A stretch of DNA of 64,000 bases from Allium sativum (lineage: Eukaryota; Streptophyta; Magnoliopsida; Asparagales; Amaryllidaceae). The stretch spans positions 761,681,603 to 761,745,602 of the forward strand of contig CM060922.1 in assembly GCA_030737875.1 (NCBI GenBank), given 5' to 3'. The translations under genes and the position numbers were made by a program. The notes beneath the pieces were generated by a model. It worked only from the letters and a program-made list of their open reading frames with translations, searched no databases and had not been told where the DNA came from. Position 1 is the stretch's first letter. Each line of letters starts with the position of its first letter. Shown here in pieces: positions 12,593 to 23,000 of the stretch.

Positions 12593-14450
12593 TGTGGCGA
12601 CCCGAACTACCCCATAAAGGAAAGAATGAATTGCTTTGAGAACAAGATGAATCAAAACACAAACAGAAGAACATTTCATTGCTTATTACAACAATTCCAT
12701 CAGAATACAGGAATATACAGAGTATGAGTAAATATTACACATCAGAAAATATCAGAGATCTAAATACATTACTACAGCGGAAAAATAATACAAAACACAA
12801 CTGAAGGAGATATACGGATACAGAGCTTTCCGAATATCGTTCCAGCTGTAAACCAGGATCCTATGAATATAAATCTGCAAAACCAAAACTACTAGCTGCC
12901 CGTGTGGAAAATAGGGGCACCTAGAGTTTAGGTTAAAATAATAAACTCTAGGTCAGTCATGTGACTGGTGTGAGAACTAAAATAGTTATTTAAAACTTTT
13001 CTTTAAAAGAGAGTAAATCAAGGGACCATGCCATATAACACGGAACGGGTTCGCTCCCAAGAATACTAGTGCATAGAACAAACAGCGCAATGCTTTTTGG
13101 AAAAATGAAGCTATTACAAGACCCAGGTCCCATCACACAATGCAACACAAGCCGGAGGATAGGGTTTTCCCTTATAATAGCCAAACATGCTTGGTATGTT
13201 TAAAACAGATCATTTGATACTATTATAAGTGTATAGTGCCAAAACAACTTCGAATATAAATGTATCAATCATAGGCGACATGGGTACCATCTATCATGTC
13301 GCCATGCTAGGCTCTACAAATAAAACCGAAATATCACGTATTGGAAATTGGATTTCCGTCATGAGTCAAAGAAAGGGGAAAGCTCCTCACCGGCTTCGAG
13401 ACACTTTGGCAAATGCCCTAGGACTACACACTCTGGGTAGCCCTTGGAATCGGCTGGGCCGCTCCTCCGTTACATTTGAGGATTGGCAATTCCTAAACAC
13501 ACATTTCCCGGTCCTATCGGACCTATCCATCGGCTCCGAAGAGAGTGATATATCCGAGACGCCTCGCATTCCAACATCCACAAAGGTATAATAATCAACG
13601 ATGTCAGGCTAGTAAAATGCTGACACCACCCATAACTAGAAAGAAACGTCGTGTTCCCCCAGCGGTCCATATCCCATTTTTAACTCATACCGAGGTGTGA
13701 GGCTCGCGAATCAACGCTATACACAAAGCTATGCTGTATTAAAGCCATGCTTTAATCATCAACCACAAGACTCTGCTTTTCAACAAAAGCCTTGATCACT
13801 GCATCTAAGCACGCCACATAGGAAATTCATGCCATGCGATTGATATATATCGATATATAACCTCTGAGCTCGTATGTATCAGAGAAGGGCGTTAAGCAAG
13901 AGAATAAATTCTCCGCCGCCAAACAGATATATATTTAATAGAAATCAATCAGCACAGAATAAAATCCAATGTCAGACACACAATCCATTTATAAGTCTGT
14001 TCTAGGTCTGAACGAAACCGAGGCACCTTATTCCTCCCCCACATGTCAAATACAAGGGAGAGGTCCTCGCATATCCGTCGATCTCCAAGTACGCCTGGAC
14101 GATCACCATTTATTACCTCGGCTTGGGTGTATAGCCCAATCAAGACATCAGTAATCATCCAAACGATGTGAAGACCTCCGGTCATCAACCACCGTCTTCA
14201 TTGTCGACATATCATCGAATCGGTTATTCAAAATGGGCATAAACCCGGCCTTTCCGAATAACTCACGTATATAATAAACAAGTGCTATAAACCACAACAT
14301 AGGCCTCATTCCAATTCTAAATATTCTTCTATTCAAATATTCACATACTTTGGGAAAGGTTCCCATTAATTTTATCAAAGATAAATTCTTTTAAATTTAT
14401 TCTTTAATCTTCCTTTGGATTTCAATTCAAACCGTATTTTGTCTTTAACT

Positions 14451-15071
14451 GGGTCAAAGAACCAATGTTGTTTAAAACACGATTCACGATAAACCCAAAA
14501 TCACATTCTATTTCATTAGCCTTTAACCGTAAATTAGCAAGTGAACAATTCCCTAAGTATTAACCCCAAAGGCCGAAACCAACATCAAACCAATACCCAG
14601 GAAATCATTCAACTTAACTAATCTCCAGTTAGTTTCTGATTTTCTTAACTCCATTGTTAATCGGGTTAAAGAACCAGTGTTATTTAAAACACCGTCCACG
14701 ATAAACCCAATGACCATTTTCAATTCAATTCCAATTAAATATATTAAATTGGAAAACTTTACTTTGGAAATTTTTTGTTAAATCTTAATAAAAAGATTTA
14801 TAAATTCCAAATCTCATTTCAGTGTAAATCGGGTTAAAGAACGAATGTCGTTGAAAACATAGTTCACAACAAACCCAAAATCCAATCAGTCTCTAACCGT
14901 AAATTAGTAAGAGAACAATCCCCTAAGTATTAACCCCGAAGGCCGAAACCAACATCAGACCAATACACAGGAAACCATTTAACTTAACTAACCTCCAGTC
15001 AGTTTCTAATTTTCTTAACTACATTCGGTTCAAGAACAGTATTATTGAAGATACCATTCACGACAAACCCA
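14451..15071. repeat. Four copies of a 47-bp inverted-repeat module plus a 370-bp-offset duplication
   Basis: Copies of GGGTTAAAGAAC…GTTCACGATAAACCC start near 14451, 14663, 14831 and 15025. Each has ends that are roughly inverse complements, with a TTTAAAACAC core. A surrounding block starting TAACCGTAAATTAG at 14524 recurs at 14893, so part of the array arose by duplication. The right LTR has the same four near 21904, 22116, 22284 and 22478. Element C has three diverged copies near 9709, 10043 and 10181. Confidence 0.75.
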
Positions 15072-15889
15072 AAATCCAATTTGATATTAAATACAAGGCT
15101 CTGAATAGAAAATATATTGGCTTATATTCAATATCAAATTCTGAAACCAACAAATATTGTATTGGAATAACAATATATATATCTTCCAAATTCCTCCACA
15201 ATACCCGTATAATCACGAAATCCAATATCGAAATATTCTCAAGATAATTTCGATTCAAATCCATTCCAATTCATATATTGGAAATCCCGGCTATTTTTAA
15301 AACCATTTCAAATCCAATTTATTTATTTTTAAAAATAATTGAATTATAATTCTAGTTCAAAACTAGTTCACTTCGATAAAAATTTATTTTTATCTTTTCA
15401 AATATGGAATTTTTCAGCCCAATTCTTTCCAAATCATTTAATATGATTTTACACAAATTATTGATATTTTTGATAATTTTATCCAAGCCGCCCGTACAGT
15501 CGATTTCCATAAACGGCCATCGAACTGCACTTACAGCGACCTTTTCCAAATTTGATTTGGACATAATTCCAAATCCAACCGTTAGATTTCAAATCTCTCA
15601 TATTCATTGGAAAGCTCTTTTCGATACGAACCCAACGGTTCCGGTTTTAGGAGAATCCGATGGTCGAATCCCCCGTAATGTCCATTCAAAGTCAATGATC
15701 GAAATTCGCGAACTGCCGCAGCGCGGCGCATTCTATTCAGGCCATTATATTATATATATATAATATATATTTCATCGATTCCCATTTGAAACGTATTTTA
15801 TAAATCATTTTGAATTAGGTTTCGAAACAGTTTCAACTTCATCTTCAATTCTAAATCAAAATTGAATTTTCCATCATAAATTCGTATTA

Positions 15890-16115
15890 AGTTCATTTCA
15901 AATTGATTTCAATTCAATTTCAATTTCAAATCACTTTGAATTCATTTTAAATCGATTTCAATTTCAATTTCAAATCACTTTGAATTCATTTTAAATCGAT
16001 TCCAATTCAATTTCAGTTCATTTTGAATTTGTTTTAAATCGATTTCAATTCAATTTCAGTTCGTTTTGAATTCACTTTAAATCGATTTCAATTCAATTTC
16101 AAATTCATTTCCAAA
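15890..16115. repeat. Minisatellite in the left D LTR
   Basis: About five imperfect units of roughly 45-50 bases with words such as TTTCAATTCAATTTCA and TTTTAAATCGATT. The matching array in the right LTR (23343-23525) has about one unit fewer, which accounts for part of the length difference between the two LTRs. Confidence 0.75.
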
Positions 16116-16986
16116 TTGAATATTCTATATCACTTCAATATCTTCAAAACATCAGATTTTGAAATCACTTTTCGATACTCATTATAAAATGAATAAAATC
16201 GACCAAATTCCCGTTCGTGTTAAAATGGTGTTTAACTACTTAACACGGCTTCACATTCCAATATTCACTGAATATCATTTTAAAATATTCGTTAATTCTG
16301 AACTAGAATCAGACTCAATCAATTACCCTATAATTTCAGTTATATGGATTTCATCCAATTCATGTATACAATAATGACAATAAACAGTCATTAAAAATTC
16401 AAACAACATCCAGAGTGCATTCTACAACCGTATAAGCATTAAAATAAATAAATAATGCTTATACAGTCTGTCAACCCATTGATTGACATATCACTAATTA
16501 CTGGGATCAGTGTATGTCAAATATTATCCCAATACCCGTGTGGGGTTTTCAAACGACAAATACTATTTATTATTTGTGCAGTTGGGCAATGAGTAAAGTT
16601 TATCGTCCCAATCAATATCAAATATATTGGTGTGCATAAACAAACCGTCCGGTTTGTAAATAAATATTTATCTCGACTTATGAATATTTTATTCAGTCCA
16701 TATATACAATAAAGTTGATATTTTTATTATTTAAATAATTTACTCAACTTGAATATTTTATTTACTTCATATACACAATAAAAATGTGATTTTTATTGTT
16801 CAAACTATTTATTCACACATGAATATTTTTAACACTTCATTCCACATCAAAAAAATCAATTTTCAAAACACATCAATCAAACAAACAAGTCTCCATGATC
16901 TGTGGACAACGGGTGTCGGGTGCTGCTAAGCACCGTCTGCATCTTAGTATATATTTAACTAGAAAATAAAATTAAAAGTGAGAAGT

Positions 16987-17010
16987 TCTCACCTTTGGGT
17001 TCCACTTCGC
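16987..17010 (-). promoter_or_regulatory. Splice-donor-like site in the left D LTR
   Basis: On the element strand the sequence is CCCAAAG|GTGAGAACTTC, with the presumed intron starting at 16992. GTGAGAACTTCTCAC here is a near-perfect palindrome, so the site could fold into a hairpin. The right LTR has the same site at 24402. Related sites occupy the corresponding place in the LTRs of A, B and F. Splicing is inferred from consensus and recurrence only. Confidence 0.5.
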
Positions 17011-17139
17011 CGTGCTTTGTTTGTCAATCTATGTAGTATACCTACGTTAAAAATTATATTTTTAACCAATCAATAATTATTTCTTTGTATGATTATTTTA
17101 TAAATAACGTACGTAGGCTAAAAGTTATATATTTTATCT

Positions 17140-17660
17140 TTCTAAAAATATTTTCATATTTTTACAATAATGTTACATAGATAAAAATCACATTTTTATG
17201 CCGCTATTATATAGATAAAAATCAAATCTTTCTATCGCTAATGAATATATAAAAATCACATTTTTACATTGCTATTCCAACGATAAAAATCATATTCTTG
17301 TTTTGCTACACATATGATAAAAATCACATTTTTATATCGTCACTTCATATATAGAAATCGTATTTTAATTTTCCTTCCATACCTATGAAATTCCTATTTT
17401 TACTTCACTTTCTAGATAATAAAAATTATATTTTTATTATCTCTATAATAAAAAATCATATTTTTATTATCTCTATAATATAAAAATCATTTTTTTATTA
17501 TCTCTATAATATAAAAATCTAATTTTTATCTTTGCTACTATATACATAAAGATCGAATCTTTTACACCTCTACTTCCTTCATGAAAATCTAATTTTTATA
17601 TACGAATAAAATCCAATCCTTAGATTAATAAAAATCTAATCTTTGAAACTATAAAAATCA
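17140..17660. repeat. Array of short self-complementary repeats in the left D LTR
   Basis: Words of the form ATAAAAATCACATTTTTAT recur about every 30-50 bases. Each is largely its own inverse complement, so single strands could form a row of small hairpins. A tighter sub-array with unit TTATTATCTCTATAATATAA lies at about 17405-17520. The right LTR has the same array at about 24570-25040 with one sub-unit fewer in the tight part. Confidence 0.7.
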
Positions 17661-17760
17661 AATATTTACAAACCAAAAACCCTATTTTTTCTTCAAATAA
17701 AAATCTAACTAAAACTGAAAAATAAAACTAAATATGTAAAAGAAAAAACTTACTTTTCAT

Positions 17761-18060
17761 TTGGAGTTGGAGGGTTTCACTTCGGTTTTGCATCGGGGGC
17801 ATCACCACCGAAGGTGGAGGAGTAGAGGGGCACGCAGGTCAGGGGCGAGGTGCGGCTGGCGGCGTTCTCGAGGTGGCGCAGGCATGTGGACGTGGGTCTC
17901 GCGTTCGTGGTGGTGGTGGGGGGGGCGTTTGGGTCTTCGTTGGAGAGGATAGAGGAGGGACACAGCAGGAGGAGGGGATCGAGGTGAGGGGTCTGGCGGC
18001 GAGCTTCCGGCGTGGTGCGACGGCGGAGGGGGGGTGAGGGGATCGATCGCGGTTCTCCCC
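17761..18060 (-). other. G-rich island in the left D LTR, possible leader exon or promoter region
   Basis: A sharply GC- and CpG-rich stretch of about 300 bases (GGAGG, GGCG and GGTGG words on the plus strand) lies in otherwise AT-rich DNA, upstream of the splice-donor-like site on the element strand. The right LTR copy is at 25142-25430. Arg/Gly/Trp-rich open frames here are compositional artefacts. Location suggests the transcribed leader or promoter of the element; no TATA box could be assigned with confidence. Confidence 0.45.
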
Positions 18061-19012
18061 CCTTTTTTTATTTATGCTTTTCTGATTTGAGAGAATGAGG
18101 AAAGGGGGGAATATAGGTTTATATATATATATATTATTTCAATAAAAAGTTGATTTTTAATTCGAACTCAAGATTGATCCCAGCGACTGTCGCCCCTAGC
18201 TAGTCACCCCCATTCCGAACACAATGGGATATGTATCGTAAGCCAGTTTGGCTGTTTCGTTCGGTTTCCATCAAAATCAAAATATATATCTATATATTGA
18301 ATTTGAACGCACATTTCAATTTACTAGGGCCCCATATGGACTCTAAAAATTCCCGAAAAATATTTTCTAGCTTCGTATTAATGATGCGGTTCTAACAAAA
18401 CTAATTTCGTCAAATTTGGAGATCGTTTGAAAAATGGCCATTTTCTGGTCGATCCAAATTGACTGAAATTGTCAAAACACATTTTACCCTGCCATGCTCA
18501 CGTATTGATTCAGAAAACTATGAATTTTGGAATCTAGCAATAACTTGACATCCCGGATCCAATAAAAGTTGTTTCGTCAAAAACGGAGGTCGTTTGCAAA
18601 ATTTCCATTTTTAAGGGCTACATTTTCCATAGCGACTATTCTGAATTTTCAACTGGGCATAACTTTTTATTCCCGTTATGAAATTTCAATTTTTCGGATT
18701 TGTTGGAAAGATATTCTCAAATAGATTCTAATGTTTTTGGTTTCGCTAAAATCCGGTTTATTTTGAATCATGCACATTCATTTGAAATTTGAAATCGAAT
18801 CTTCAAACTACCGCGCCATTTCCAATTCCTTTTATAATTAAAATAAATATTTATATTCTAACGTCGATTCAAATAACTATATACATTCCAATTCTATTTA
18901 GAATAAATTTATCGTCGTTATTATTTAAAATAATTCATTTTGAATATTCAAAATTCATTAAAATTGCCAAAATAAAAAATTTAAATTGGTTCAGATTTTC
19001 CGGGTTATTACA

Positions 19013-19025
19013 ATCTCCTCCACTT
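19013..19025 (-). promoter_or_regulatory. Polypurine tract of element D
   Basis: On the element strand AAGTGGAGGAGAT lies immediately upstream of the 3' LTR, the place and composition expected for the primer of plus-strand DNA synthesis. Confidence 0.65.
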
Positions 19026-20029
19026 AAAATCTTTTCATCCTGGAAAAGGAACAGAGCTGAAAGTTGTTTAACTAATCAACTCAACTTTCATTCTTTTCAT
19101 TATGGCTTAAGTTCTTTAACTTTTCAGTTTCTAATAACTTTTCAAAAATTTCAAAAATTTGGCTAACACCCTAAATTTTCGAAAAAATTCGCCATAACCT
19201 CCCCTGTACGGGAGCACCGGGAAAATCCTGAAATCACCATACAAGCCTCTCCAATCCAAAAAGAAAAAGAAACAGCCAATTGGCTCATAAAATCATCCAA
19301 AACCCAAGAAATTAGTAAACATGTACCTATTTGTCAGGCAAACAATTTTATTCCTCTTCTCTAGCCTCCTTGCAATGACCTGTTCACACATATATGTACA
19401 CACATGCATTTCCAAACAATTTTCAATTCAGTTCAATATTTGATACAATTTGGTTATATGTACCGTTCTTTCACATAATGGTTTAAAGGATAATCATACA
19501 ACACAACCATCAATCAATTAGTGAATTAACATTTCAAATCCATAATTTTGATACATATACAGAAAATCATGTTTTTGATGCCAATTCACACAATAGCCCT
19601 ATCTTGTTCTTGGTTCTCACACCAGTCAATTGGAAATATATAGAAATCCCACTTTCGAAACTCGAGTATAAATGCTGATGATGCTATAGCAATCATCAGA
19701 TCCATCTTTGGGCGAATAGAGTGTGATTCTATATCTATCCAATATATTAAAGCTTCGAATACACGTTTGCAAGGCGTATATGCAAAATCTTTATATATTG
19801 GATTGTCCAAATTCAATACAAATAAAATATTCAAATACGTTGAATAAAGTTTAAATTTTCAAAACAAAAATTTGTTTTCATTATTAAAAATATACTCTTC
19901 ACACTCGTTCTAGGATACTACTGATCCAATCTCTAATGAGTCATTCTTATTGGATATTACTAATCAAATCTCTGATGAATTCTTTCGTTTGGTTCTAATG
20001 TGTCTTGTTCTCGAGGTCTGTAAACCAAA
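19026..20029 (-). other. Non-coding interior of element D
   Basis: About 1 kb without recognisable gag or pol. The 82-codon minus frame at 19586-19834 matches no family I know. Segment 19155-19340 shares blocks with the interior of element A (53390-53580), including TCCAATCCAAAAAGAAAA and TAAACATGTACCT, so some interior sequence was kept between the two families. Next to the PBS a 39-bp unit is repeated in tandem with divergence (19913-19951, 19952-19990). These could be packaging or dimerisation signals, but that is only inference. Confidence 0.6.
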
Positions 20030-20041
20030 GCTCTGATACCA
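20030..20041 (-). promoter_or_regulatory. Primer binding site of element D (initiator Met-tRNA)
   Basis: On the element strand TGGTATCAGAGC lies three bases inside the 5' LTR, complementary to the 3' end of plant initiator Met-tRNA, the usual primer of Ty3/gypsy elements. It fixes the element orientation as minus. Confidence 0.88.
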
Positions 20042-20044
20042 AAA

Positions 20045-23000
20045 TGTGGCGACCTGAACTATCCCGTAAAGGAAAGAACGAATTGCTTTGAGAACAAGAC
20101 GAATAAGAACACAAACAGAAGAACATTTCATTGCTTATTACAACAATTCCATCAGAATACAAGAATATATAGAGTATGAGTAAATATTACACATCAGAAA
20201 ATATCAGAGATTTAAATACATTACTGCAGTAGAAAAATAATACAAAACACAACTGAAGGAGATATATGGATACAGAGCTTTCTGAATATCGTTCCAGCTG
20301 TAAACCAGGATCTTGTGAATATAAATCTGCAAAACCAAAACTACTAGCTGCCTGTGTGGAAAATAGGGGCACCCAGAGTTTAGGTTAAAACAATAAACAC
20401 CAGGTCAGTCATGTGACCGGTCTGAGAACTAAAATAGTTATTTAAAACTTTGCTTTAAAAGAGAGTAGATCAAGGGACCACGCCGTATAACACGGAACGG
20501 GTTTCCTCCCAAGAATACTAGTGCATAGAATAAACAGTGCAATGCTTTTTGAAAAAATAAATCTATTATAAGACCCAGGTCCCATCACACAATGCAATGC
20601 AAGCCGGAGAATAGGGTTTTTCTTATGATAGCCAAACATGCTTGGTACGTTTAAAACAAATCATTTGATACTATTATAAGTGTATAGTGTCAAAACAACT
20701 TCAAATATAAATGTATCAATCATAGGCGACATGGGTACCATCTATCATGTCGCCTTACTAGGCTCTACAAATAAAACCAAAATATCATGTATTGGAAATT
20801 GGATTTCCATCATGAGTCAAGGCAAGGGGAAAGCTCCTCGCCGGCTTCGAGACACTCTAGCAAATGCCCCAGGACTACAAACTCTGGGTAGCCCTTGGAA
20901 TCTGCTGGGCCGATCCTCCGTTACGTTTGAGGATTGGCAATTCCTGAACACACGTTTCTCGGTCCTATCGGACCTATTCATCGGCTCCATAGAGACCGAT
21001 ATATCCGAGGCACCTCGCATTCCAACATCCACAAAGGTATAATAATCAACGATGTCACGGCTAGTAAAACGCTGACACCACCCATAACTAGAAAGAAATG
21101 TCGTGTTCTCCCAACGGTCTGTATCCCGTTTTTAACTCATACCGAGGTGTGAGGCTCGCAAATCAACGCTATACACAAAGCTACGCTGTATTAAAGCCAT
21201 GCTTTGATCATCAACCACAGGACTCTGCTTTTATACAAAAGCCTTGATCACTGCATCTCAGCATGCCACACAGGCAATTCATGCCATGCAATTGATATCT
21301 ATCGATATATAACCTTTGAGCTCGTACGTCTCAGAGAAGGGCGTTAAGCAAGAGAATAAATTCTCTTCCACCAAACAGATATATATTTAATAGAAATCAA
21401 TCAGCACAGAATAAAATCCAATGTTAGACACACAATCCATTTATAAGTCCGTTCTAGGTCTGAACGAAACCGGAGGCACCTTATTCCTCCCCCACATGTC
21501 AAATACAAGGGAGAGGTCCTCGCATATCCGTCGATCTCCAAGTACGCCTGGACGATCACCACTTATTACCTCGGCTTGGGTGTATAGCCCAATCAAGACA
21601 TCAGTAATCATCCAAACGATGTGAAGACCTCCGGTCTTCAACCACCGTCTTCATTGTCGACATATCATCGAATCGGTTATTCAAAATGGGCATAAACCCG
21701 GCCTTTCCGAATAACTCACGTATATAATAAACAAGTGATATAAACCACAACATAGGCCTCATTCCAATTCTGAATATTCTTCTATTCAAATATTCACATA
21801 CTTAGGGAAAGGTTCCCATTAATTTTATCAAAGATAAATTCTTTTAAATTTATTCTTTAATCTTCCTTTGGATTTCAATTCAAACCGTAATCCGTCTTTA
21901 ACTGGGTCAAAGAACCAATGTTGTTTAAAACACGGTTCACGATAAACCCAAAATCACATTCCATTTCATTAGCCTTTAACCGTAAATTAGCTAGTGAACA
22001 ATTCCCTAAGTATTAACCCCAAAGGCCGAAACCAACATCAAACCAATACCCAGGAAATCATTCAACTTAACTAATCTCCAGTTAGTTTCTGATTTTCTCA
22101 ACTCCATTGTTAATCGGGTCAAAGAACCAGTGTTATTTAAAACACCGTCCACGATAAACCCAAAGACCATTTTCAATTCAATTCCAATTAAATATATTAA
22201 ATTGGAAAACTTTACTTTGGAAAATTTTCGTTAAATCTTAATAAAAAGATTTATAAATTCCAAATCTCATTTCACTGTAAATCGGGTTAAAGAACGAATG
22301 TCGTTGAAAACACAGTTCACAACAAACCCAAAATCCAATCAGTCTGTAACCGTAAATTAGTAAGAGAACAATCCCCTAAGTATTAACCCCGAAGGCCGAA
22401 ACCAACATCAGACCAATACACAGGAAACCATTCAACTTAACTAACCTCCAGTCAGTTTCTAATTTTCTTAACTACATTCGGTTCAAGAAAAGTATTATTA
22501 AAAATACCATTCACGACAAACCCAAAATCCAATTTGATATTAAATACAAGGCTCTGAATACAAAATATATCGGCTTATTTTCAATATCAAATTCTGAAAC
22601 CAACAAATATTGTATTGGAATAACGATATATATATCTTCCAAATTCCTCCACAATACCCGTATAATCACGAAATCCAATATCAAAATATTCTGAAGATAA
22701 TTTCGATTCAAATCCATTCCAATTCATATATTGGAAATCCCGGTTATTTTTAAAATCATTTCAAATCCAATTTATTTATTTTTAAAAATAATTGAATTAT
22801 AATTCTAGTTCAAAACTAGTTCATTTCGATAAAAATCTATTTTTATCTTTTCAAATATGGAAATTTTCAGCCCAATTCTTTCCAAATCATTTAATATGAT
22901 TTTACACAAATTATTGATATTTTTGATAATTTTATCCAGGCACGTACAGTCGATTTCCATAAACGGCCATCGAACTACACTTACAACGACTTTTTCCAAA

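Larger units (their letters stand above)
12593..19012 (-). repeat. Element D, 3' LTR (left), 6420 bp
   Basis: The LTR starts TGTGGCGACCCG and ends CGGGTTATTACA. From element 5' to 3' (right to left) it holds a U3 part (about 18060-19012), a G-rich leader-like segment (17761-18060), an array of short hairpin repeats (17140-17660), a splice-donor-like site at 16992, and a long AT-rich U5 part (12593-16991) with several repeat modules. Open frames inside, such as the 120-codon frame at 13229-13591, are not considered genes. Confidence 0.88.

Noticed and set aside
13229..13591. A 120-codon plus-strand open frame present at the same place in both D LTRs (also 20680-21042).
   Set aside because: It is antisense to the element and has no recognisable domain. 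About 16 of 120 residues differ between the copies, as expected without purifying selection. Shared length follows from LTR identity at insertion.
17761..17952. Arg/Gly/Trp-rich open frames in the G-rich island (also 25142-25465).
   Set aside because: Low-complexity frames produced by GC-rich repeats; the two LTR copies differ by frame-shifting indels.
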